A stretch of 64,000 bases of DNA from Patiria pectinifera. Its lineage: Eukaryota; Echinodermata; Asteroidea; Valvatida; Asterinidae. Of the stretch, positions 1 through 12,503 are shown piece by piece (within the stretch, counting starts at the first letter, position 1; the number at the start of each line of letters is the position of its first letter). Where the stretch lies: contig CM057141.1 of the NCBI GenBank assembly GCA_029964075.1, positions 4,464,001 through 4,528,000 on the forward strand, given 5' to 3'. Position numbers and translations under genes: made by a program. The notes beneath the pieces were generated by a model. That model saw only the letters and a program-made list of their open reading frames with translations, made no database searches and had not been told where the DNA came from.

Positions 1-42
1 CGTCTGTGACTGTTCAGATAGCAGGAGGGTTAAAACACGTAC

Positions 43-235
43 CTGGTCTCAGGAATCCTGCATGGTAAGCTGTGTTCCTCTCTCCTAATTCTTCCTTATC
101 ACTGCCCGAACCCTGTTTGGACATGGTGTTCAATTTCCAGAGGGGGACGTGGGCCACTCAGCCCACGGCTATTCAGACACGAAGCGACTTTGAAGATTGG
201 CATGGCCGACTTGTGTAATAGGGTCAGAGTTTCAG
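43..235 (-). CDS. First coding exon of an unrecognised gene (partial, runs off left edge)
   Basis: Read on the minus strand, a strong pyrimidine tract ends in CGCAG at 236-240 and opens an exon. It carries a short 5' leader, an ATG at 124-122 in good context (A at -3), and 27 codons beginning MSKQGSGSDKEELGER and ending HAGFLRP. A consensus donor (AG|GTACGT) follows at 42-37. The reading frame leaves the exon in phase 1, so the rest of the protein lies left of the window. The acceptor before the ATG means at least one untranslated exon lies upstream, at higher coordinates. I do not recognise the family from 27 residues. The hydrophilic, charged N-terminus has no signal peptide. Exon structure is seen directly; that it is a real gene is inferred from the good splice sites and start context. 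Confidence 0.5.
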
Positions 236-304
236 CTGCGGAAATAGAAGAGAAAACAAATAGAAACAGATAAAGTCTTTTGAGCTTACGTAAATTACTG
301 AATA

Positions 305-807
305 TTAAAGGGAGTATACAACATATGCAAACATCAAAAAACAAAACTACCAATTTAATATGAAATACCTTACTGGACTGTAAGTGATGACTGGACATCC
401 TGTAAAATCATAGCACCTGGTGTGCCGACATTTTCAAGAAAAGTGGTATTTGTATCAATTTCCAACAAACAAAAACTTGACTTTTTTTCAAATACTGCCC
501 CCAATTTACAATTTAGTCTGAATTTTGTTTGCAAGCGATTACACATATGAAGGGAGCAAGCCTTCTAGACTGGTTCCCTGATCTTACAATTCCCCGACGT
601 CTATTAATTGCTCCAATTCAATTTAAGTGGGGTCAGGGAAAAAGACTACAAGCACACGATTGTTTTTCTTGGTTTTTCCAGCATCTACAAACACAAAACT
701 TCAAACAAGTCAGTGTAACAATATTTGCTGTAAAGTGCTAACTCCCCAAAATCCATCTATTTCTGAAAATTACAGCAAAAGCAAATGTTGTATATTCATG
801 CCTTTGA
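305..807. mobile_element. piggyBac-type MITE (TTAA-flanked), copy 1
   Basis: The element starts after TTAA (305-308) with AGGGAGTATACAACATATGC. It ends with the inverse, GCAAATGTTGTATATTCATGCCT, before TTGA (804-807, a one-base decay of TTAA). Internal sequence matches the copies at 6689-7088 and 16897-17853, including a shared segment around CACCTGGTGTGCCGACATTTTCAAGAAAA. It has no coding capacity. The left end lies close to the first coding exon of the minus-strand gene. Confidence 0.6.
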
Positions 808-1013
808 CCCTAACAGAACTCAACCCATCAAACCCCAATGGCATGTTTTGTTGGAATCTGTCAGGATGGGTACAGTACCCCTAAACTGACAGTCTTTTGG
901 ACTGGCACACCTCCAGAATCAAAGTCAGAAATATGTGTGTGCAGTTTCCCATATGGTGTTGGAAATTGCCAGGATGGGTATGGTTCCTAGTAAATCATGC
1001 TAGGGAGTTAGGG
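808..1013 (+). repeat. 210-bp interspersed repeat, copy 1
   Basis: The repeat runs from CCCTAACAGAACTCAACCC to GGGAGTTAGGG, so its ends are inverted CCCTAAC/GTTAGGG. It is highly similar to 15735-15945 (same strand) and 22733-22942 (opposite strand). It abuts the right end of the TTAA element exactly. No reading frame is conserved, and it is probably a small non-autonomous element. Confidence 0.7.
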
Positions 1014-4000
1014 TGAGGTCTAATAGCTGATCCACATGTGCACTTTCTTATGGGGAGCCATGATACACAGAAGGTGGGAACCAGGACAGAGCATGACAAT
1101 CCCAATGATGGGAATGCTGTGAAAGGCAATTTGAGCACAAATGACTTGTTGGGGAGGGGGGAAGGGGTGTTTTTCATGGTTATTTTAATATTACTCTGTT
1201 TTCAGTATATCCTGTGTTTCACAAATGACTGCTGTACTGTGTTTTTGTGATTTTTATCTTGACCAGTTGTGATACGGTGAGAAAAAGGCAAATTGTTGAC
1301 TAAAACATGTTGAAATTGTACAACCAAATCCCCCAGCTCTAATTGTTAACATTTAGAACTGGGGTTTCCCAAGCTAAAAAAAGGCAACAACCTCATAGGT
1401 ACAAATGTTTCGCTTCTGGGCAGGCACGTTGTTCTGGGACAGAAATTGAAACCAAAACAAATTCCGACAGACTGCAGGTTTCCAAAATACATACAGATGT
1501 ACTGTACTGTACAGTCTTATCCAGTCCAACCACAGAATCACTGTACACTGTGTGACATCCCCCCCCCCTCCTCCCTCCCCCACCAGTTTGATGAAGCAAT
1601 GACATGTTCGCACTATTTAATACTACATGTACTATTGGAAGGGGGAGAGGTATTTTGCACAATATACAAATATAACATGGTTTGTTTGCCTCAGGAACTA
1701 GTTTGTCAACTTCCAATACCTCGGGGAGCAAATATCGACTGTCCGCCCAAAATAAACCGTGTTATATTTGTTTTACTATACCTCACACATATTTAGTGGC
1801 CCAAATTTCCTGTTTCAGTATGCACCTCGCGGGCATAAAATCTTCAGAGAAACTTGTCCAGCTCACCAGAAGAATCTTATTACTCAACCCCAGAAAGGTC
1901 AGTTTGTTTGCAATACAGTAACTCCTAAGAGTTTATACCGATTGCGGACAACTTTTCTTTAGTATAGGAGACATCTTTATTGTCCACAATATTCTCCAGT
2001 TCAGCATCATTGAGCTCGGGAAAACGCTACTTAACGTTTACACGTGCAACCATCTTTTCATGTGAAGCTAGGGCGCGCGTGCGTACTCACCCGTGTGACA
2101 GTTCCTCGATTGCTTCATAAAGCGCATGCGTAGTAGACTGTTGCACGGGTAACGCGCGCTTAAGAGATGAGGTACATGTATAGTATAGTGGTACATGCAC
2201 AATGTATCCAACATTTTAACATGGAGCACCAAGAGTGGATGGTTCTATATGGAGCCCATGACCGCACGGAATGGTGCTTCATATCCTTTATATAGCTGTG
2301 GCATGGGAGTGTGTCAAGTCACGATTTGGTGTGTCAAACAATTTCTAAGGTGCGTCAAGTTTCTTCAAAAGGTGCATTACGATCGTAAAAGGTAGGTCAA
2401 AAACGTGGTGCATCACTCCTCTGATACGTGTATGGGGTATGTAGATTCCATAAAAGGATGGCCCACTGTTGTGCAATGAGTGACACGCCCTTTCCATGGG
2501 TCACGGGGTGCACCTTGCAGTTTATTAGAAAAAAGTGTGTGTTAAAACCATGGATGTAAAAAGGGGGACCAATTAATAAGGGGGGTCTTAAAACTTCAGT
2601 CCACAAACATGACAAAGTTGCCGGGGCTAGGGATCGGTGGTGATAAACAGTAACTGGCATTTACTATAGTAATTTCTCATGCAAATATAATTCACAACTT
2701 CGTTCTCCACTAGTACTACTACTGCACTACATTTTCAGGAAACAAGTCCCAACATGAAAATGAAATCTTCACAAGGGGAATGCCCTTTCCACATATTTTT
2801 TTTTTACAAATTCCATTGATTTGTTCAATGGTTTGATCGACTTTTTTTAATTTAAAAGTGCCTAGGTTTTAAATTTAAGTATGAAAATCCATCAGCTCAA
2901 AAATAGAATGTTTAAAATTTGAACTTCGATTTTGGAAGAAAAAATTGTTCACTCACTCTGCATATGCACTGAGGGCGTGCAACAATCAAATTCTGAAAAT
3001 CGATCAAAAATAGCTGTGTCGTCAAAACCATTTTACCTTCACGCCCCTCCACAACAAATATGAAGAATTTACAGAGAGAATCAACCAACACAGGATGGAC
3101 CCCAGGCATTCACACTCGCATACTTACGTCCAGGTACAACTGTCGTGAGAAAGAAGTCGTGAAAGACGACGAAATCTGAAGGGGATATCCAACAACCTTT
3201 CAGTATGTTACTAGCGGGTTTCATTCACAGCAGTGCACAGTCGAGTGCGAAATCGAGCACACCCGGTCATCACACAGAAAAGATACCCGACCGATGAATG
3301 ACCTAACATAGACATAATGGACTAAAAGAAATTCTTTTTTAGGGGTGTCTTTTTAAAACATATCCTGATCTCATGAACATTCAATAGACTGATCTGTTGT
3401 TTAAATTACGAATGATCACATCTATATTTATACATCTATATTTATAAAATAATATCACATATTTTAAGCAATTTTTTTCATTTTTGTGCATGCATATTAA
3501 ATTCCATCATTTTCACTTAACCTATGAACAAATGAATTGCTCTCAATAATCAGCTGTGTGACACCGTTATGGATTTGACGGTCCCCATCAGGGACCCGAC
3601 GGCTCGTGTCTGTCATACCGCGGTCATACATTCATACAATGAGATTTTATCTCATTTGCATATTGCTACCCCTTGCTGATTGGCTGGCAATTTCCCAGGT
3701 CAATATCAATCAAGGAATTGACCTATCACGATGCCAGGTTTTACTGACTACCGATTTGCGGTTCAGGAACCGACCGTCGCCAAGGTCAATAGGTTGTGCT
3801 CACATTAAAGTGCCGCCGAATTGTTTGCATACCAGCCGGCGCGACAACATATGAATGACACACTGTGCATAAGTTGAATTACTTTTCTTTTGCCAAGCAA
3901 GGTCAAAATGTACTTCAGACCCTTTCTACTTCGAGGGAAGAGTTCTCTCTTTTTTTCATAAGGAATGAAACTGAAAGCAGTATAGTCTATGTACATTCCA

Positions 4001-6688
4001 CCCAGACGTTAAAATTCTTTCGAAAAGGGGCCAAACGATGAATATGTCTGGAGGAACATTCAGCATTATATCGTTTTACTACAATGTTTTACACTCTTTA
4101 TGTCATCTGAAATGCAAGGACGGAACGAATACGAGCTAATTTTATCATGATAATTTTCCCTTATACTTCGAAGAACAATCCTTTAGGAAATGAATCTGTG
4201 AAAAAAAAAACAATCAGAGATTTACACTCTTTTTTCCCCAAAATGATTGAATTGTCAACCGATTTTATAATAACTTCTAAATGATACATAACAAATTTCA
4301 TATCTTAAAATTAAAAAACCCTTTTTGTGCACTATAGAGGTGGCACCCCCGGAAAAGTGGCCGTCCTCCAATACTGGTACCCGCCCTGGCGACTCTTTTC
4401 GTATTTCGGAGATTAAACCGAGTTAAAAAATAAATCTCTTGTTAACCAGTGAACTATTTTTCGCTCGTGAAGTTAAGTACGCAGCACATATTGATAAACA
4501 AATGTAGGAATATTTCGAGTTTGTAGCAGCCGGTGAGTATTTAAAGTAGGCAAATACGTCCGGTATTTAGAAGTTGTATGCACAATGCAATCACATACCA
4601 TGCCAAAGCATTAATCTGGTGCACATGTATAATAGTTGGATCGTAAGATAGACGACCGTGTCGGATCGTGCGATGATGGTCAACTTGCCCCAAAATGTAC
4701 TACAAAATAACCTGATCCTTACCAACTCGCCCCCTTGCCAGTTACCGGCCACTGCAAACACACGACCCCGGGGATTCGCTTGCCCCGCTTGCCCATTGCC
4801 TTGCTCAGTCACTCGCCCCGGTCCTAAACCAAATTGCCCCAGGGGATTTGGGGGTGATCATAATAATGATCTTGAAGACTTTTGGTTTTCATTTGGTCGA
4901 AAATAAAATACAGTTTGTTCTTAATTTTTCATGCTTTGCCTTGCCTTATGCAATGTTTAGGCATTTGATTTGTTTTTACTTTTTAGCAAGTTTTTTTAAA
5001 ACACAGTTTTGGTTTAGGCTAAGTAAGTTATATTTCACTCCAAAAGTTGTTTGTGAATATCATTTTTCTTCTTCTTTGATACTGATAATAATGAAAGCCT
5101 AATGTTATTTGCTGTAAAATGAAGTTGAAAATAGATATGTCCAAATTTTTCCCTTTTTTTATATTTGCAATTCATGCAATTACAACAAACGTAATACAGA
5201 AAATGAAAGTGAGCAATTTTCCCCTGATATTTTTGTTTGCAAAAATTGCACACTGATAATGAAACAATATTATGACCACCTAATTTAGGGGGGGGGGGGG
5301 GTAGCGGAACTGTAATTTGTAATTAGTTTTAAGTCCGATTACAACATTGGTAGGCCTAACACAGGCCTATTCCTTGTCCAATAGAACTTTGATTTATTGG
5401 AAAAATTATTTAAACAATTTTTAACTTAAGCCCAACTTTCATGCCACGTTTTCTGATGAAGGTATTTAAATTAAAGTTTTAGTTCTTTTTTCTAATTTTT
5501 GGTAAATGGTCCGTGGGTAAACCAAACCATTTATATTTTTGATGCATTGGACTTCACTAACTTTTAAAGGTACATGCAGACCAAAACGTCAAACCAAACC
5601 ACAGGGACAATGTACTTGTTTTTTTTTAAATGGAGCATTCTATTTCAGTTGCGTGAGGGGGAAATTATATAGAATTCAGGCCTGTACAGAAATACAGATT
5701 TTTTTACTACATTTTTTTTAGGGGAATTGGTGCAACTCTATTTTTTTTTTATCTAAGTTCTATTTGTTTGGAGGATTTGCCTCATTGCAAGTTATTTTGA
5801 GTCCTAAATTTTCTGACAAAGTGCAGTGGAACACTACAGCCAAGCTTGATAAAAAAAATGCATAGACATGGGGATATTTTTATTGGCAAACAAATGATCA
5901 ATAAAATGCTGTGTTTTTCTATCAGAATGCTTCTGCCAGAATACACAGAAAGTCCGGGTTCTAAAAATATTATTTAAAAATATGCAAACGGGTAGTGTGC
6001 CCACCATTTTGAAGTTGGGTATCTGTCGTAACCCTAATCAAGTGAATGAAGTACATTGATATCAGAGTGATGATATAAGAATGATATTATATTAGGATGA
6101 AAAAAAAACTTATATCAGAAACATTTTATTATTTTATTGAAGTTATATGTGCCTTCATGAAATTGAAAGTAGGTCACAATGTTTGATCTGTCACACAAGC
6201 CAAGAAAACACTGTAGGATGGTTTGATTTTTTTTTTTAATTTAGACAATTTCAAAATCAGATAATGAGAATGTCTACAGGATCCGTTATTTATTGATTTT
6301 TATTTTCTTATTGTGTTTTATTATCTGTGTATCTACCCACAGTGTTTTTTTCATAACCAACGTGACATTTTTGGCAACTATTTTTGGAGCCTTTTTTGGG
6401 ATCCTTTTTGCTGACATTTATTGAACAACATTTTTTACACAGTGAGTATTTTATTTTATTCAATTTATTTATTTATTTATTGAGTCTAATGATTGCTATT
6501 AGTCTGTCAATTTGTCATACTTCATATTAGGGTTCTATTTGTGTTCACATCTGAAATCTTTTTGATCATTGTTTATTGGAACCAAAATTGAATTTATCGG
6601 TCAGTTTTGGTCAGTATTTATGGATTTCTATCATGAAGTGAATTACATGTACATGTACAAAATTATCATGGCTTCATGAAAATCTTCA
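1014..6688. other. Intergenic stretch without a recognisable gene
   Basis: I find no coding exon with supporting homology here. The sequence is AT-rich, with homopolymer runs (for example a long G run near 5288-5301) and short low-complexity tracts. A CpG-rich patch near 2040-2170 is listed separately. A second minus-strand donor-like site (GGAC|GTAAGT near 3126) could mark an untranslated exon but is unsupported. Confidence 0.5.
2091..2170 (-). promoter_or_regulatory. Candidate CpG-rich promoter / untranslated first exon
   Basis: This local CpG-rich patch is rich in GCGC and CGCATGCG, in otherwise AT-rich DNA. On the minus strand it ends in a perfect donor (CACACGG|GTGAGT, donor at 2090-2085). 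It could be the untranslated first exon of the minus-strand gene whose first coding exon is at 43-235, because that exon begins at a splice acceptor. The same patch could also drive the plus-strand RRM gene. The linkage is inference. Confidence 0.25.
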
Positions 6689-7088
6689 TTAAAGGGAAGA
6701 TACATCATTTGCAAACATCAAAGAACGGAATGATCAAATTATCACGTAATACCTTACTGAATTGTTAGGGAATGACAGTCTAAGGCATCCTTTAAAACCA
6801 TGGCTCCTGGTGTGCTGTCATTTTCAAGAAAAAAAATTTTTTTCCCAACGCCAGGCCGACCACCAGCGTTGGAAAGAAAACTTTTCTAAACTGTTCTCAC
6901 TTGTTCATTTAGTTATTCTTTCTTTTTCTTTTTTTTGATTACACACCTGTGAAGGGGTTCAAGCTGCTGATTCTGACCTCTGACCTTACCCTTCCCAAAG
7001 TGTATAATTTGCTCATTTTTCCATCTTAAGGGGGGGGAACCAGACTACAAGAATATGATAGGAAGCAAATGTTGTACATTCCCTTTAA
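6689..7088. mobile_element. piggyBac-type MITE, copy 2, with intact TTAA duplication
   Basis: TTAA at 6689-6692 and 7085-7088 flank inverted ends, AGGGAAGATACATCATTTGC on the left and GCAAATGTTGTACATTCCCT on the right. The interior resembles copies 1 and 3. It ends about 150 bp upstream of the first coding exon of the RRM gene. Confidence 0.7.
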
Positions 7089-7240
7089 GATACATGTAGT
7101 TGTTTGTTTTCCCCATAAAATACCATGCATTTTTATGCTGTTTTGTTTCTCTTTTTGTGTGTGATTTGTTAAATTTATTTGATTAGTAATTGTTTTTTTT
7201 GTTTTTTACAATTGTTCATAAACATTTCCACGCACTGTAG

Positions 7241-10200
7241 TAAGGCTGCTACAACTATGAACATGTTCGGCGGCCATAACCCCAGCGGATTTGGCTACGG
7301 ACAGCACGGTGGCTTTGGCAGCCCACAGGGGGCCAATCCCCAATTCGCAGGCAGTCCCCACGGCGCGGGAGCAGGGGCCGCGGTGGGCCACGCCAACCAG
7401 TACGCCGGCCTGAGCCCCGGCATCAGCAACGTGACCAACCGCAACGACATGAAGTCGCGGGCCTCGCGCATCTTCATCGGCAACCTGAACACGGGCCAGG
7501 TGACCACGCAGGAGATCGTGAGCCGGTTCAGCAAGTACGGCCGCATCACGGGCGTCTCCATCCACGAGGGCTACGGCTTTGTGCAGTACAACAATGAGCT
7601 GAATGCCAGGCAGGCGATCGAGGGCGAGTACGGAGCCATACTGTCTCGTCAGCCAATCGGTGAGAGGGATTTTGCAGTACATGATATTTACACTCACCTC
7701 ATTCTATCTGCTGAACTTGTAACAGATCTATGCGGAGTTACACCCGTTGCAGGCTGATCGACATTCAAGAGAAGCACCAAATTTAAGAATCCCAAGTATT
7801 AGACAATTTCAAAGTTCAGAGTCTTATATGGCGCATGTACATGTATCTACCAACAACTAGGTAAACCAAGACAGGTAAACCAAGTTTATGAGAAATATGA
7901 GACCCATTATGTAGCACCTTCCAAGGTGCTGCAGCGCATATTGCCATAAACTGCCAGAAACAGGGTAAGCATGGTCGGATTAGGGGTTAAGCATGGTCAG
8001 ATTAGGGTTAAACAGTTAGGGTTAAGCATGGAGATTAGGGTTAAGATTACGGTCAGATTGAGAACAGATCATTACTCGGCATACATTCTACAGGAAAAAC
8101 TGCATAAAGCAGTCATCGACATTCAAGATGATTTTTTATCAATTGAACTTTATTACTTCTTTTTCTGTAGATGTGAGAATTGCAAGTGAACCAAACCCAA
8201 ACCGGCCGAAGGGTTTCAAGAGAGTTCAAGGAAACGTCACAAGGTGTGAACATGTGTAAATTGTATGCTTAAAATAGGACCCAGTTTTGTGGAGCTGAGC
8301 AGAATGCCGAGCAGAAATCAACTGTAAACGAGGCAAAATGAGTAAATTGGCAAAAATGCCTAGGGAGGGTTAATCGTGCAAAATCATCCAAAACCTGTAG
8401 GATTTTATAGGATCCAGGCCCAATTTCATGGCTCTGCTAACCACAGAATTCTGTGCTTACGATCACCATTTTGTGCTAACCGCACAAGCGTAAAAATTTT
8501 GTGCTAACCAAAATTCCCCACTAACCCGTGAAGTACGCTTACCGTAAGCACAGAATTTTCTGCTATAGGAAGTGCAGATTTTTCGCTAATGGTAAGCAGA
8601 TCCATGAAATTGTGTCCTAGGTGAGTTAGAGTTTACAGTACATTCAACATTGTCTGATTCAACTTGTGGTCTGGTTCCTAATCTCCCTCATCTATTTTTG
8701 TTCTCTACCTGAAACAGTGGTTACTTAGACCCGGCCACCCTGCCGGTCATTGTGCCCGCCGGCCCACCAGCAGCAAAGAAACAGAAGACCTTCACCGGCA
8801 AAAAGGCGCAGCAGTTCGCTGGGCAGGGTGAGTATGCATGCTATGCAAATAGTTCTCGACATCCTGGAGAAAAAAAAAATTGCCTGTTGTATTCCTTTTT
8901 TGTTTATGAAGGCTTAAGGTAGTGGTGTAACCGGGGCCCACTTTGCTTGGGGAGGGGGAGGAACTTTTTCTGGAGGAGGCACTCATTTGTTTTTTTATAG
9001 ATAGGGAGACATAAAATAAAATTACTTGGACAAAAACCATGAGCAAAATCCATGAGGCAGCAGTTGATTAGAAAATGAGTTGACATCAATGCGCTAACCA
9101 AAGCATGAACCAGAACATTGATAGACGACACACTTTGTTACTTTATTGTGTGTGCGTGGAGCTATTGTTGAATTGTTTGCTTCGATCATTGCACCACAAT
9201 TTTGAAGAAAAAAAATTCTTTACTGTGCTTACTGCTTACGGGTCTCTGGAAAAATGCACCAAATTGGGTGCTCCGTGTCAACTTCAGTATACCCGTCTTT
9301 TCATTGTGCAGAGCCGCCCATATGGATGTGTGCATACTGCAAGGTGCATGTAGACAGCTGTTGGGGCTTGATGAGACACGTGGCCAGGGAACACCAGACA
9401 CAGGTCTACATGGACGAGTTTTGACCGCGACAATGGCTTCCAGACCTGTGTAAATACTGGCCCGGGGAGGGATGGGGGGATGGAGAAGGGTTGTCCGGGT
9501 AGTTTAAGTCGATTGAAAATAGTTCCTTAATATAAACTATCTATTCAAATTTTCAAATTGGTCTCCAAGACACGGTTCCAAGTGTTAAGCCATTGTAGGA
9601 CATCGATTTTCTTTTTTCAACTGTCAACAAAAACCGGAACTATGAGAAATTCTGGCCCTGGGTTTACATGTAGATGACAGATTTGCTCTCTCGAACCTTT
9701 TCCTGAGAGAAGTTGAGTGCAGATCCTAAAGTTTTCAGTCTTGGAAGTTTTTTTCCCCTTTTTTGTCCATCCGGTGGTAATAAAAATGGATGGATATGCT
9801 ATTAAATCCTTTGTATGCAACCTTAGATTGATGAAGTGAAATTGTTTGCAGTACGTTTGTTCGTTCATCAACTCCCAACATGCTGTCTGCCTCACCTTTT
9901 GCACCGGCTCAGGCTCCACTGAATACTCCAGCTCCGACGAGTTTTGGCTCCTCCTATTTCGCATTCCTTTTCAGTACAGTCACCATCGTTCAATTTAGTC
10001 AGTCTGTCGAACAGTAATAAATGACCACTGGCTCAGTAGAAATACAGTCAGATTTAGGCAAGCGTGTTCTTGTCCTTTTGAAATCTAACACAAGGTCAAC
10101 ATGAATTCAGTATCTACGCGTGTGTGTGCACAAATTGCTGTGTGGTTGCATACTAAAAAAGCTAAGCCTGAGGAAAGGCAGAATTATCAAGGCGACCTAG

Positions 10201-10672
10201 CTGCAAAGCAACAGTGACCAAAAACACTTGGGCAGACTCCAGAATGCCATTACACGTTTACTGCTCATTCTGAGGAAGAATTGGTCACGCATACTTTGAG
10301 CGATTCGCACACAGACCAGAACACGCATGCGGCGGGCCTCACATGCTGGCCTTGCTTGAGTGGTCTCGAAGTGCCATTCACTGTTCATACAATAAGTGGA
10401 GTTTTTAAAGTTTTTGAGAAGGTCGTCTGACTCTGTCCTCATGCACGTACTTGGAAAGTCAGATCTTCAGGTCAAAGTCCAACGAAATCTCGTCTTTCTC
10501 CGCGACAGGCCCCGACCAGTGGATCTGCGCCTACTGCAAGGACGAGGCAGACGACGAGTGGGAGTTGATGAAGCACGTGGCCTTTAGCCACAAGACGCAA
10601 ATCTACATCGACAATCCCGAGGAGTTGAAGACAGTGCAGGAGGGAACCGTGGGGTTTAACGGCGGCTATTAG
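7241..10672 (+). CDS. hnRNP C/RALY-like RRM protein with alternative C-terminal zinc-finger exons
   Basis: Coding exons are 7241-7659 (ATG at 7257), 8171-8243 and 8718-8827, then either 9312-9424 or 10509-10672. Phases are consistent throughout (1, 2, 1) with GT/AG borders. The products are 232 or 249 aa. Residues 1-65 are low complexity and rich in Gly, Ala and Ser. An RRM follows at about 71-142, with RNP2 RIFIGNL (71-77) and RNP1 EGYGFVQY (104-111). The pattern closest to my knowledge is the hnRNP C/RALY family (SKYGRITG, HEGYGFVQY). A basic, Lys-rich segment (KKQKTFTGKKAQQF) suggests nuclear localisation, and the last exon adds a single zinc finger. The likely role is RNA binding in the nucleus. 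The 7241 acceptor shows an untranslated exon upstream, which I could not place. Confidence 0.85.
7819..7946 (-). mobile_element. Truncated tRNA-derived SINE (3' half, reverse orientation)
   Basis: AGTCTTATATGGCGCATGTA, then CTACCAACAA and GAGACCCATTATGTAGCACCTT, is the reverse complement of the 3' half of the SINE at 17341-17777, with a short internal difference. It lies in the first coding intron of the RRM gene. Confidence 0.7.
7965..8060 (+). repeat. Degenerate TTAGGG-containing short tandem tract
   Basis: Repeats of the type AAGCATGGTCAGATTAGGGTT recur about four times with decay, giving several GATTAGGGTTAA motifs. This is an intronic minisatellite, not a telomere. Confidence 0.6.
8408..8625. 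mobile_element. Palindromic MITE in an intron of the RRM gene
   Basis: Left end CCAGGCCCAATTTCATGGCT and right end GCAGATCCATGAAATTGTGT are inverted. The interior repeats TGTGCTAACC and GGTAAGC motifs in opposite orientations. A more diverged relative may lie near 20196-20400. It is non-coding. Confidence 0.6.
9312..9424 (+). CDS. Alternative terminal exon A (zinc finger) of the RRM gene
   Basis: The acceptor TTGTGCAG is followed by a phase-1 exon encoding EPPIWMCAYCK, then HVDSCWGLMRHVAREH, ending VYMDEF and TGA at 9422-9424. The finger is C-x2-C-x12-H-x4-H. Because the exon carries its own stop, it cannot be spliced into exon B. It must be an alternative 3' end or a decayed duplicate. It has no frame break and its zinc ligands are intact. 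Confidence 0.7.
10509..10672 (+). CDS. Alternative terminal exon B (zinc finger plus acidic tail) of the RRM gene
   Basis: The acceptor CGCGACAG is followed by a phase-1 exon encoding GPDQWICAYCK, then EWELMKHVAFSH, then a tail with PEELKTVQEG ending FNGGY and TAG. The ligand spacing (C-x2-C-x12-H-x4-H) is identical to exon A. AATAAA at 10933-10938 is a plausible poly(A) signal about 260 bp after the stop. Confidence 0.8.
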
Positions 10673-11351
10673 AAGAGAGAGAGAGAGAGAGAGACCAAAA
10701 AAAGATGAATGTGTACCAAAAGTATACATCTGGTTGATATTTTGTTGCATAATTGAATTCGAACACAAATATGTGAACATGAAATTGCGATGGCATGCTG
10801 TGAATTTGAAAACGTAGGACACATTTTAAGATGGAGGGGGGGGGGGCCTAAACAAATACAACCAGTAAGACCAACTCAAATAATGAATGGAAATTTTACC
10901 AAATTACAACTTAGATTTACAATATTCAAAAAAATAAAGCAAAAAATTGTTCGCTTATGTTGTTTGGTAAAATAAACAGATCACATGTAGTAATAACAAA
11001 ATAACAACCTATTCAATGTCCTAAGTAACTTGGAAAAAAAAGGTTTATTTTCATTTGTTTCTAATTCTCTTCATCCACACTGCATTCTATGCCATTTTTA
11101 TTTTTTTGTCTTAAGCTTTATGGTTACTTCAACATCCATGCGATATTTAAAATTGCATTTTTGCGGATATTATCATTTATGTTTTTAATTTTTTGCTCGC
11201 ATTGTTCACTAGGCCTGTTGTTCACTTCCCATTTTGAACCAATTTGTGGTTTGGTGAATACTTTTCTCCTTATATTTTCTTTTAATACATAACAGTAGAG
11301 GGATCGGTGCAATTGAACTTTTAGGAACTACACCAATAATTATACTTCTAG

Positions 11352-11554
11352 GGAAAGAATGCTGCAACCTGACGCCACTTTTTTCTTCATATATCATCTC
11401 AATAAAGGTCAGTCATTGCAGAAATGTTGAAAAGACATGAATCTGGAACTGAACAACATTTCCAATTTTGTTAGCAAAGACAGAAAATTGTCTCGACTCT
11501 CCATAGACTTTGTACACAACCACTGAAGTGGCGTCTGGATACTACATTCTTTCC
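11352..11554. mobile_element. MITE family M8, copy 1
   Basis: The inverted ends are GGAAAGAATGCTGCAACCTG and AGTGGCGTCTGGATACTACATTCTTTCC. The flanks are ACTTCTAG and ACTTCTTG, an 8-bp target duplication with one mismatch. Three more copies lie at 24019-24242, 32214-32412 and 45757-45962. Confidence 0.75.
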
Positions 11555-12503
11555 ACTTCTTGTAACAATTAAGTAATATTTGTGTACGACAAATGGTTAA
11601 CACGCACCTATACAAATCTAGCCGGTCATTGAGCCTTGCAAAAGCGGGTCCGAGTAGAGGCCCGAGGATCATCCAAAAGTCAACAATGGGGTTCCGTTAA
11701 TAAACGTTTGCTCTGAAATATTGCACACATTGATTTATCTAAACTTTGTCTCAAGTGTGCATTTCAGATGCAGCTCACATTTATGGTAATATTGTTAAGT
11801 ATTAAAGACCAACTCCGACTTTAACTGGAAACGTGACTGGGCTGCGTACTTTACCGGTACTTTTGACACCCATGTTCTCATTGAAAGAAATCGGGCAGTC
11901 TAGATTTTATAAACTTGTACCGGTACATGTAATAACAAAAATAAACGTGATTAGATTTTTTTTAAAAATGTGTACTTTAATGGTACTTTAGATTTGGTGT
12001 GACGACAGAGTAGTGATACTCTACTCCTCAAAAGTATCTTTGCGGACGTATCAATGGATTGTGACATTAAAACATGAATATTCATTACATGTAAATGAAG
12101 CTATAATATTTTGAAAATGGGTGCCTACTGCCACGGATTGGGTTAAACATTTCGCATTAACACCGATATTGACATTGCCAGTAAACAGACTTATAAGCTG
12201 TAGTTTATATTTTAAAGTTGAATTCCCTATGTTTCTCATGTTTTGTTGCCCTTTATAGCTTGTTTATAACAATTAATGTATGTACAAATGTAAAAATTGA
12301 CAAATGGCATGTAAATTGGCATATAAATTTGATGCTCCTTCCTTGCACCAAGTATCAAAAAAGAATTCAATATGGTGGTTGTTTCCTTGACATCTCGGAT
12401 TGTAGATCTGTTCGGTACCACCTGTGGCTTAGAGAAAGTAGTAGTTTGTGGATACCAAAGAATGAACAAAACCAATTCGGGCATGCTATCATTTCTGTCA
12501 CGA

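Noticed and set aside
7206-7697. 163-codon minus-strand frame opposite the RRM exon
   Set aside because: It is a shadow of the GC-rich RRM exon. The plus strand has RNP motifs and correct splice sites.
7965-8060. Telomere or chromosome end
   Set aside because: TTAGGG motifs are embedded in a longer degenerate unit inside an intron, with genes on both sides. The same applies to 55905-56005.
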